In this document: positions 12,952-24,900 of the stretch, in pieces
Position numbering within the stretch: position 1 is the stretch's first letter
Layout: every line of letters starts with the position of its first letter
Assembly: GCA_949130485.1 (NCBI GenBank)
Contig: OX422202.1
Coordinates: 3,880,292-3,944,291, forward strand
Direction of reading: 5' to 3'
Origin: Agelas oroides
Lineage: Eukaryota; Porifera; Demospongiae; Agelasida; Agelasidae
Length of the DNA: 64,000 nucleotides
Program-made: the position numbers and the translations under genes
Notes under the pieces: generated by a model
Database searches by the model: none
What the model was told of the DNA's origin: nothing
What the model saw: only the letters and a program-made list of their open reading frames with translations

Positions 12952-15900
12952 TGTATGTATGTATGAATGTATGTATGTATGTATGAATGCATGAATGTAC
13001 GTATGTGTGTACCGTAGTCTCGCGAAAGAGCACCCACTCACGAAAGAGTGCCCACCCCCTACTTTTGGCCCAATTTCCTGCATAGGGTCAAAGTTTACTC
13101 GATTGAGCATCCACCCTGGAGCGAGCTTCGTGTGGAGTTTGAGAAGCACAGCTTTAAGCGCTATGCGTATCTGAGGTATGAAACTTCGTGTAATACTTCA
13201 CCCAAAGTTACTACAAGGCATCTTTGCATAGACTGACGTATGTGCACCGCGAGCTACACCATGCTCACAGTGACATACTGCCGTTCAGATTGTTGTGTGC
13301 CATTAGGACTCGACTTCGAAGCCACTGGTGATTCCGTATGTACGTTATTGTTTGTCCAATTATTTGCTTCGAGTGCATCGAGTCACTGTAAACATGACAT
13401 GGGTGCTCTTTTGTGGTTAAATGCGGAAACACTCGAAAGGGCACCCACCTCCCTCTTTGGCAGGCTTGTAAGGTGCTCCGCACATGGGTGTATGTAAAAC
13501 ACATTTTAGCTTTTGTATGTATGTACGTATGTTTGTTGGATGTTGCTTAGCAACTAAATCTTTGAACATAACACGAAGTGGAATGGGTGGAGGTGGTAAT
13601 GGGTGTGGCAGTGGGTTTGTTTGGGATAATGTCCAACAAATAAGTTACATTCCCAAGACTGAACAGCATTCACCCTTCGGGCTCATGCTGCTCCGTCTGG
13701 TGAGTATAACTTATGTAAAATACATTTTAGCTTCTGTGGCTAAAGTTGTGACAGGTCTGTTAAAACTCTCAGCATAGTGACAGTTAATTTATGTTGACAG
13801 TGTATGTACACACACAACACACAAAACACACACACACACACACTCCATACAGCTTGGACTGGACAATTCTGTGAGGAGGACATTGATGGTTGCTCTATAG
13901 TCTCCTGCTTTGAAGGTGTCCAGTGTTTTGATGTTCAAGCACCGGGCACAGGTGCTATGTGTGGACCCTGCCCTACTGGGTATTATGGAGATGGTGTCAA
14001 ATGCTCAGGCAAGAGGCGCATTCTTAGTATACAGTTCAGCTGAAGTCAATGATCAGACTTGTGACACACCTAGCAACCCGTATAGAAAGGACCAGGTTGT
14101 GGCACCCTTGTTACAAGGTAGTACAGCCATCATGTGTTGACAACATTGTGGCCAGCTTGTATGAACCTTGCAACAACCTGACTACAAGGCAGTGGTAAGG
14201 TTGGAAGAACAAGGGTTGTGACATGGTTGGTACAAGGTTGTGACAACCTTTCCAGAAGGTGGTCCAAACCCTGGATTTGTCACGCCTTCTAGCCGGCTTC
14301 ATGATTGTAGCAAGGTGGTCACAAAGTTGTAACATGCATGTAAGGTTGTACCTTGGCTGTTACTAGGTGTTTACAACCTATATGGGAACATAATGCTGCT
14401 ATGTGATGCAGCCAAATAGTCACATCCATTGACACAAAACATGCAGCCTTCATGCGTCTCTTTTGTTATATCTCTCTCTCTGTCTCTCTAGATATTGATG
14501 AATGTAGCAGCACGAATCCCTGTCAGCAAGTCTGTGTCAACACAGATGGTAGTTTCCAGTGTGGTTGTTTTCCTGGATTCAGTCTGGTCAATGGAAGCTT
14601 TACTCAATGTGATGGTATGCAGGACTGAATATCTATCTAACATAGATGCAGTGCATTAAGGATCACACTTCAACTAACTGTGGCAGTTATACCCCAATTT
14701 AGAAAGAGGATCCATGTAATTAATGAATTGACTAATGTAATTGCCAGACGAAGCGACGGCCATTTAATCTGAGTGCCAAAAGATAAACTCATGTCTGGCT
14801 TCTCCTTTGAGGCTTAAACTTGCTTTGAAAAGCCTGTGATAAAGCTTCACCAATTTGTATAAGATCAGCCATTTCATACATACCTGTGTTTGCAGTTATT
14901 AAGCCTTGGTTTTCAAATTGTATAGTACCTTGTATCTTCCATCCTCAGATATCAATGAGTGTGATATGGTAAATGATTGCCACCAGGAGTGCATAAATAC
15001 GATTGGCTCCTTTACATGTGAATGCCTGGAAGGATTTGTACTGAATAGCGACAACAGAACATGTTCAGGTATACAATATCCACTAGCTTGTTAGTAACCT
15101 TTCTGGTGTCTCTTTAACTTGTAAGATGATTCATCATCGTGGGTTGAGCCTGAGCAAGCAGTGCACTGCTGATTTAATGTTTTGTCATGGCACACAACCC
15201 ATGCATGACAGTAGGATTTGTCTGCTGTTCCATGAGTGTGGTAAGCAAAACTTTATATAGCCAAGCAGTATAGTTCTCACCAGATGTAGGTGATCATACA
15301 TGCGGACAAATTGCAGCCATTTCTCCGGTCAAGGCAGCTTCTATACAGTTACACACACGCATGGACTAAACTTCACACTGAAGTCGTGAGCTGAATCTCT
15401 GGCGCTTATGAGTGTCGCGGATTATGCATGGCCCTTACCTGAAGCGACCTCAAACACTGTGTGTAGTTTTTACTGTTTGTTAGGAGCCTGCCCTTGTCTA
15501 TCATGGTCCACAGTTGCCATGAGTGCGTTAATTTGAGTCGTCTTCGCTCCGTGTTTCTTTCACACCAATGCTGCACTCTGGCAGTAGCCTTCACTGACAG
15601 TGGGCTGGGCATGAGACTACCCAAGGACATTCAGTCTTAAATTTGCTCATTTAAAATTTACAGTATATGGCTGCAAGCCAGCAAGCAAACAAGCAAGCAA
15701 ACATACACACGCACGTGCGCAATGGCATCACGCTAGTGTGGGGCTCGCTCAGGCTCACCCAATTACAGTTCAAATGAAAGGCACTGAAGTGCCAAACCCT
15801 CGGCGCAGCAGACTCTCTCATGCTTGCCATACGCATTCTGTTTTGTTCCTGCCTATGCACAGTTTGCTCAAAGGTTTCAGACTTTCTCATGCTTGCTTTG

Positions 15901-18900
15901 TGCATTCTGTTTTGTTCCTGCCTATACAAAGTTCGCTCACGAGTTTCTGACGCTCTTTCACAGACCTTGTGCAACTTATCTTTAGCTTTCCTAGCTATTT
16001 CACACTATCTGATTCTACTGATCTCATACGTTTCATAGCTTTCGTCTCGCAAATTACACTCTGCTTTTCGTTTGGATCGAAAGACATGATCACAGCGTTC
16101 ACATGTCTTCCGTCTTACAGGTACAGCAGCTTTACACTGCGGGCATACCTTTGTTGGAGGCATACTTACTGCCAATGGCCAATAATCGAACTCGCAAAGA
16201 ACGTCTCTCCCAAGAACAAAATCGCCGCTAGCCACGTGGTCCAGATTCATACGCATGCGCGGAGTAAAAAATGGCCGACTTATCATGTAGGACTAGTGGC
16301 TAGCGACAGGAACGTTGCCATCGTTATGCGCATGCGCAGTGTCTCGTTCCTGGCGCTAACCGCTACACGTATTGCGAGCTAGCGACAGGAACGTTGCCAC
16401 TCATGCTAAGTTTCGTTCCTGGCGCTAACCGCTACGTGTATTGCGGGCTAGCGACAGGAACGTTGCCACTCTGTATTATGCATGTCCAGTAACGGTATCT
16501 TTCCCGTGGTATTTTTTTCAGTATGGAGAAATTAAAATTAACAAAGAAGAGATTAAGTCTCATATTGCTACTTGAGAACCTAGGCAAAACATGTTTCGTA
16601 AGTTCAAGTGAAGTGATAAGCAACTATCAATGCAGCTGATAGTACACACTTTCTAGAAAGCTTTGATGTATACTGACCAGAAGTGCTTGCAACATATAAA
16701 GTCCCCATGATGTAGTCTCTCTCAAGGAAAAAGGCATTTCAAGTGACAACGTACAGTGACAGAGAGCAACAACAATAATCGAATTCAAGAATAATTTATA
16801 ATGGCCTCGGCAAGGGTGAGGGAAATGTGCAAGTGAAACTAAATTTGTCAATAAGTGTAAGGGAGTTAAAAGAAGTATCTAATTAAGTTGTCAAAAAGAT
16901 CTTAAAACAATACCAAAAAAATGAGGACATGGAACTGCAACATGTTGTAAAAGAGAATGAGTTTTATTGAGTTCCATGAGCCATCCATCCTCATGCTGCT
17001 TGCAGAGACCATGTGAAGTTACAACAACCTGAAGGGTAGACACACATAATTTGACAATATACTGGCTGATTAAGCAAGTGTTTCATCTATTGTGACTGTT
17101 TTACCTGCATGAGCAGTCTTGTTCAATACCGTCGAAAAAAGGGCCTGGGATATTGGGGTGATTTATGAAAAGCAACACAAGCAGTGTCTGTGTGGTTCAC
17201 AAGTAGTCTTGTGCCCAGCCTATTTTCAGTGCAGAATACTAGTCTGGGAACTAGACTAGTTCATAAGACTGCATTATAGGCTGGTAAGCTTTCTAGGTCA
17301 CTGTAAGTCTAACTCAATTTGGCAAGGTTTGTAAAGTACACAAATTTAGGACAGTGCTCTTCAATTAGAAAACAGTGCGCAACAATCATATGTTTCCGGC
17401 TACTCCCAGTTTCATATCTAACACTAAACTACTGCATAGCAAACTGATATTGAATATTGAGCCTACCTGCTGCTTTCTCCTTTGTTTCCCCTGGTTCCAG
17501 AGACTAGCTAAACTATGTCAGTGCCGAGGGCAGTGCTGTTCGAATTTCACTGTTTCACGTGAGCTAAATCTTGTATTACGTCATTTTTTGAGATGGCAAC
17601 GTTCCTGTCGCTAGCCGCTAGTTCATGTAGGCCTAGCCGTACCAACAGGAAACACTCTAGCTTCGCAACGAAGCATTTTCAGAGAAAATCGCTTAAAATT
17701 TTCGACCTTCATCCGCCGCTGAGAAGGTTAGTATCGTTTGTGGTACGAATAATCACGTATAAAGTGAGATGTTGAGTAACAGACACACAGACCAAGTACC
17801 GTAACCCTCGCTGCGCATACGCGCCGAGGGTTAATTAATTCCTTTGACTTTCACACAGAATTTCACTTACTCAACAAACTTACTCAAACTAAAGCATGAG
17901 GGTATTCAACCTGTACAGCAAAACCTTTGAAGTAGCTCAATTGGTAGCTTTAAGAAGCTTGTGAGTATTCCAGCAAGATTTTATTCTATAGCCACATGAT
18001 CTTGCTGCTGGAGATGAGCATTAATAAACCCAGTAGGACAACTCAAGGGTTGGGTTTTTTTACCACTATATGCTAAATGGTACTTCAAGAATTAGAAATG
18101 AATACCAAAATGGTACTCTAACCCAATTTTTTGAAGTAATATGACATAACCTAGCTTGCAAAGTTTAACTGCTTTCCAAGTTTAGTTTTAGCTACAAAAA
18201 GTTAAGATTACACATAACTGCATGATTGCCAGCAACATCAATGTGCATATGTTAACCATTGTTGCTAGTTAATCTTAACATTGTGAATACATATTAGACT
18301 TATTGTTTTTCATTTTCTTGAACACTCATAACTGTGGTCTATAGTGATGCCAGGGAATCAGTGCTCTCAGAGTAACAGCTGTTCTCAGATCTGCCTTCGG
18401 ATAAATGAAACTCTGATGGAGCAGTGCAGCTGCATGACTGGTTACCAGCTGTCCAGCGATAGTACAACCTGCAATGGTACCGATACAGTCATTTATACAT
18501 ATTCAATCAGAGTGTACATTGGGGTTTAGTCAAGACTTGTGTTGAAATAGTAGTCTGGTGGTCTATGAGCCTCCCTTCCCTCCCCCCAACAGATGTAGAT
18601 GAATGTATGCTGCAACCGCCCTGTGAACAGTCATGTACCAACACTGAGGGATCATTTGCGTGCACGTGCAGGAATGGATTCAGACTCAATGACAATAGGA
18701 TCACTTGTGGTGGTATATGTTACTTCAACATATTTTAACATTGTACTGTCATATGCAAGCAACTTCATTGGAAGCTGCTAGCTAGCATTTCTGGAATTAA
18801 TGGTGGCAGAGGTAGAGTTTGTGAACTCAGTTTACATGTATGGTAGCACTGTGCATATGTATGTCTTCTGCTGGTGGAACTCTTAGCCTCATTCCCAGGC

Positions 18901-21900
18901 TCTCCTGTGTGTCCCAAACGAGGCGAGGGAACCCTTTTTTCTAACTTGTATATTCTTTCTTCAGTTGCATTTTATTGCTGTCTCTGCACATATGCTCTTC
19001 TTAGTTGCTTACTACTTCCAGCTCTAATTATGCTTTCTTCAGGAGAACTGCAACAAACGCTTTTCTTGTTTCTTCTTTGTTAGAACATGTGACATTCATT
19101 GAATAACCAGGTGCACCTATGCATTTGCAAAGCAAAGATAATTGCATTCGTAAGACATGTTATATACATATATTACCTACACTCAACAATTATGCAGTCT
19201 TCTTTGGTCAACAAGAGCTTATCTCAGTATATACTGTAAAATCGGGATATTAAGCACCGGTGCCTATTAGCAGCCAGAATGGGTGCTTATTTTCATGGGG
19301 TGCTAATAAGCGCATGTAATTTTCTGGTAGCGTGCAGTTGTGTGGGAACAGATTAGCTGTGATATATTTTTAGGCATAGAATTTGTTTTTCTGCTAATTT
19401 CTGTCCAATGTTTACAGCTTTTCTACAACCAGAGATACAGTCAGTAATCAATCGATCGTTGCCAATTCCACCCACCAACGTAAAGCGCTTGGAACCAACA
19501 AATTTGTGAGAGGTTCTTTGCTAATTCCTGGATATGTTTTATCAAGGGGTCTTGCCTAAATTTTGGTTTGTATCCCATGTCAATAACTTGCTTACAATAT
19601 ATACACTGGCGAAAATTAGCCACTACATTGGAAAAAGCCGAATCAGCAAATTCACTTCCGTTTGCACGGTAACAGGTGCCTTTCATGTGGGGTGCCTATT
19701 TTTGTATGGTTGCTTATAAACTGGATGTGGTTGGACATGTGGAAAAGCAGGAAATGGAAATGAAACAGAAACTGGAAACAGAAACTGGAAATGGACATTG
19801 AAAACGGAAATGGAAGCAAAAAAATGCACCAATCACTGATGCAGTGTTTTCTTCATGGACTCATGAGTAGTGTGCTTCGTAACTGCTCTTGTATTCTAGC
19901 TACTTAGCAATGATTATCGGACTGGCTTTATGAGTCATGTGCTTTGCCTTTACTCTTGTTCTGTGCTTTGTGATTACTTATTCAGTGTGATTGACTAGCA
20001 CTCATGTGGCAAGCGATCTTGCAATCTAGTCTGGTTCACATGTGAGAGGGTCTGGGCATGAGACTAGTTGCAATCTGACCATGGGAGTAATTTCACTTGG
20101 TTTAGAACAAGGCCAGCGTTCCTACTCTCACAGCCTCATTCCTAGATGTTCCCCAACTTCCAGTTTTGATTGCTTGGAGTAGGTGAAGCAAATGACGGCT
20201 TCATACCCAGGCCCTACTTTACATAAGTGCCTGGGTATGATTCCTAAATATTGCCGCCCCTGGTATTTGTCAATACAGAATGGCCTGGAAACAAGGCTAG
20301 ACTAGCACAGCAAGTGATCAAAAACTGGTGTTGGGAAGAGCTCTGGGATGCCTAGGAATGAAAGCCAACAACACAATGTCTAAGAGGTTGCATTTCCATT
20401 TCTGTTTCCAGTTCCATTTCATTTCCATTTCCTGCTATTCCATATGCCCCACTTGAAGTGTACTTGCTAATTGATTGATTAAAGTGTCAAGTTGTGATTA
20501 TCCCCCTTGGCTATATGAACATAAACTACACTGTTGGCAATCTTTCTGTTGAACAGTTATTAAAGTACTAGGAAACATAGCCTTGAACCAAGGCATTTGT
20601 TTGACAGCTCTTATTTAAGACATTAATTCAGAGTATGTTCATGTGGCTAATATTAAATCTATACTCATAAACTTTTCTTGCTTGTTTTATCAGACATTGA
20701 TGAATGTCGGGAAGCTACTCTGGACAGGAGTACACTCTGTCCACAACCTCAGCTGTGTGAGAATACACCTGGAAGCTACCGGTGCCTGTGTCCACCTGGG
20801 ACTGAGATGATTAACACCACCTGCAGAGGTATTGCATGCGGTAATTTCTATAGGCTCTAGCAGGCTTAAGTTATAGTACTTGTATTCTGTGGCTTAGCAA
20901 CCAAAACTTTGTGGAATAAAAAGTGTTAGAATGGGTGGAGATGATATTGAGATGAGATAATGTGTTACTAGTGTAACAGACAGCAAATGAGTTGCATTTC
21001 CAGGATAGAGCTAGTGTTCACCGTTTGGACTTGTGCCCCTGACCATCTGAAGAATGCAGCTATTATTCTAATGTGGCAGTCCTAGTAGAAATCTAAAGTT
21101 TATTCCAAGTTTAAAAGGCACCCCAAGTACTCTTAGCGATCTGAGAGTTCAGTGTTCGTTTATCTTTACAAAATAGCTCATTGCTTCACCATCAAGGTTC
21201 AAGGCTAGCCTCGTCCCCAGGCTCTCTCCTCAAAAACGGGGGGAGGAGAGAGCCTGGTAACATTCGCGAGAAAAGCTGTCGACTTTCGGCGCGTCATCAT
21301 TCATGTGATCAACGTAGGACGCTCCCACTTTAGTAATAATTGTCATGTGATTTAATAAGCTGCCGTGCAATATCGGTACTATACCTGGTAGCAGCGCAAG
21401 CTATTTACAATTTCGCTCCTTGTCTTTGAGGCATCCGCAGCTCTGTTGAGTTCCGTGACGCACTTTGTACATGTAAACTCGGAGCTACGAAGTATGGTGA
21501 GCGAGTCGGTCCCGCAAACCAACTATAGCAAACTTCGATCTTGGACTCTCAGGACTTGCGCACCTTCCGCACATCCAAAAACTGTTTTTCACCAAACTTC
21601 GAGGTGTAGTCTACGCTAAGTTATAAGTTGAGTTGGCAATTTTTTGCTGAATGGACAAAATGTCACGTGTACACATGGTTTCATTCTGCAATCTGATTGG
21701 TACCGCCAGAGCAAGGCGCTGGAAGTCGACAACTTTTCCCGCGGATGTTACCAGGCTCTCTCCTCCCCCCATTTTTGAGGAGAGAGCCTGGGGACGAGGC
21801 TAGTTCAAGGCAGGCATAAGGTGACCACATAACCATTAGGCTTAATTACACCCCAAGTGATGGTACATCCAATCTAGCGGAAGAAATTCACTTCTTGGAA

Positions 21901-24900
21901 TTTTTGCTAATCCATTTATGTGGAAGGCTGCTGCACTAAATATTTTCGAGTGAATCCAACTTAGCAGAAAAGTAGGTACCATGAAGCATTCTTAGCAAAA
22001 CAAAACCATGAAGTCATGGGCAGAAAGTAGTGAACCAGGAAGCATTCTCATCAAAACAACACTTGTGAAGGCCCTGGAAAAGGCATTGTTGTGCACCCAA
22101 GCCAGTGTTCTTATCAAATGAGAACACACTGACAATCGCGGATGGTCAAAGTTCCCGCAATCTGCACGTCCATACTTCTGGGAAAGAGCCTTAGAACTGC
22201 AAGCAGTTGAAACAACGAACACTGAGGTAAGGAGGCCTCCAAAGTGGCAGGTGCTTTTCTGAAAATGTGTTTCTATTACAACGATGGATCTAATCTAGCG
22301 GAAGAAATTCTGTTCCTAGAATGTTTCGTGAATCTAATCTAGCGAAAGCCAGATTTGAAATTATTTAATTTTCTACCGTTCTATTAGGATAATGACGGTA
22401 GTAATGAATGAGTTACAAGTAATGGTGTAGGACCACTACTCTCCCAGCATGAGTAGAGGTACTCACATTTGACATCACAGCTGAAAGTAGTACTCATCGA
22501 AGCATCTATGGTTGAAGCACTAAGGCTGAGATCTAATCCACAGCAACAGCACTAGGCCAAACATTTCCCACTAATGCTATGGTAATGCAGGATTTTACAC
22601 TGACCAAGCTAGCTATCTTAACATGAAGGTACTTGTATTTGTAGAACCTGGGCATATGAGATTTTTAAACAATGCTAACTGAGTTATGTCCCAAAGTGTT
22701 GACACTTCAGTGACTCGACACACATCCTCCTGAGCTGCAGCTCTGGAGCCGTGTATAAAGGCTAAGGTAGGAACAAGCTACAAGTTTCTTGGGGCAAATT
22801 ATCAATCCATCACAGCCACACTGAGCTACAGGTCACTTTGACACTTCAGTGAAGGAAATACTCAGCTACTGGTTTGCTTCCCTGCTGCATATTCTGTGCA
22901 TCCACAAGGCTTTTTGTGGCTAAGGCACTTCTTTACAACACCAGCTGACATCACTGAAAAAGCTTAGCATAGCGTTCTTAGCTCCTACACAACTCAGAGA
23001 TAGCAATAGCATCACTGTCTTCTACAGTGCTATAGCCATATATAGAAGTTAGCTGGCTTTACATGGTTATATTATATGTATGCCCAGTGGCATTCAAGCA
23101 CGTGATTCTTTTCAGTAGCTTCTCAGTTGGCTTCTGCATAAAAGAGAAGGCTCTCTGATACCAACTTATGATCACAACTGAATGCTTCAGTTGTCATCAG
23201 GGCAAAAGTGTGATGACGACTGGAGCATTCGGTCAAAACGTCGGCAAACGTTTTCGACCTTGAGTTGGTGTTAGAGAACCTTTTTTATTCCCATGACCAA
23301 TTTTGACACACTGTTACTGATAAAACAGTTTTTTACTATATCCCAACCACACCCTAACCCACATAAATTCTAGCGTATAGCTTTTTGCTATGATGATAAG
23401 GTCAAGTCATTAATATATAGATGGTCCAATGTTGCAATAGAATGCCCCATCTTCATCTATCAAAATGGAACTAGTTCTCAACATTTAACTTGGTAGTCAA
23501 AATGTTTCTTTACAACCTGCATGATTAAAGTTCACCAATGTGATATCATTGAGCACATTGCATCTGAAAGCTATGAGGACTATACCATGATGTAGAGTGC
23601 ATTTGCTTATTAGGCCATACCATTTTTATATGGTTCATGTGAAGGGGCTTACACATGAAAGCAAGACTATCCAATCACTCAAAATATGGTGACATGCACA
23701 TACCCTTGCTATCAATGATTCTTTTTAGATACCTCATCAGTCTCCAGCCAGGAGTCAATCCTACTCTCACTGAGCAGAAAGAACCTGTGTACAGTCAAAT
23801 AAACTCAGCCTTTACTTTCTCCTATCTACTTTCACGTAGCCACTCGAGACTATCTCCCATCCGGTTGCCCATGCATTAGTCTCACGTGGCCACTCTTCAG
23901 TTAGTTAGCTAGCTTGCCAAAGGAGCAAACTGGTTGCTGCATGTAGTTAGCCTTGTTTTCCGACAGGGTGAGGCTGGGTGGGACCCCAGGTGGCTGGCTA
24001 CTAATTGTGATTCAGATGAATCAAGCTACGAATTGAGCTACAAATTGAGCTGATAAGTTTTGTATTCTGTATTCTTTCATTCACAGAGATAGTAATAGCA
24101 GAACCTACCAGAATAGCAGTACTGTTGTCCCCAACCTCAGCTACAGAGCCGTCTACATACACATCTACACTCACGGTCATAGCTACACACCAAGTGACAC
24201 CCACAGCCACATTGGCACCCATGACTACACCAACCACCATACCCACAGCCACAACCAGCTCAACATTCATACCAACACCCACAGCCACACCGACACACAT
24301 TTCAGAGATTGTTCTCAACAATGCACTGAAGGTCACCCTACCTCAATACACTGCCAAAAATGTAAGGCCAATCATAAGTACTGCCATTGTAAACTTATTG
24401 GTAATCTGAAACTGGTCTAGTTGTATTGAATATCAATTAGATCACGTGCACAGTCAAATTGAACTCAAGTTTATGGGAAGAGTTTGGGGGGGGGGGGGGA
24501 GGGGGGGGAGGGGTAAGTATGAAATTAATTGGCATTAGTTTGTACTACTTACTCACCAGAAACAAGATACGTTAGAGTGTGATATGTGGCTAGATACCAT
24601 CTAAGCCTCATCCTAGGATTGTTCATACTGAGTAGGGAATTTGCAGTTTAAATGGACATTGATCACTAAGAACGTCCATTTCATAAAGTTCTTGCCTGTA
24701 TTTTTGTTTTGACCACATTTATATAAAACGCCTTAAATGTGTGGTAACGTTTAACTTTAGAAAGCCATTTCTTGAGGTAAAATGAAGGTAGCCAGGCAAT
24801 ATGCATATTTTTCAGTTGCTCTAAGGCTTCTCTTTAATAAGCCAGTAATTCTAGCGTTTCTGTATTGCAATTTATTTTCCTTTTGATTCACTAATAAGTG

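Larger units (their letters stand above)
15733..17835 (-). mobile_element. Helitron fragment interrupted by another transposon
   Basis: On the minus strand the 3' end is the hairpin-plus-CTAG module at 15733-15762. Upstream is a reading frame with a zinc ribbon and KASMR-type repeats. At 17796-17835 lies a strong hairpin (AACCCTCG ... CGAGGGTT with inner GCGC pairing) that could mark the other end. 16292-17622 is a later insertion. Without it the element would be about 760 bases, far too short to encode a Rep/helicase, so it is non-autonomous. Confidence 0.5.

Noticed and set aside
12612-13149. ORFs rich in Tyr-Ile-His-Thr
   Set aside because: Translation of the ATGT microsatellite on the minus strand.
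17925-17960. tRNA gene suggested by 'agtagctcaattggtagct'
   Set aside because: No B box, anticodon stem or acceptor pairing nearby.
24125-24409. Separate Thr-rich small protein
   Set aside because: It is the stalk exon of the MUC4-like gene; phases on both sides fit the neighbours and the ATG is internal.
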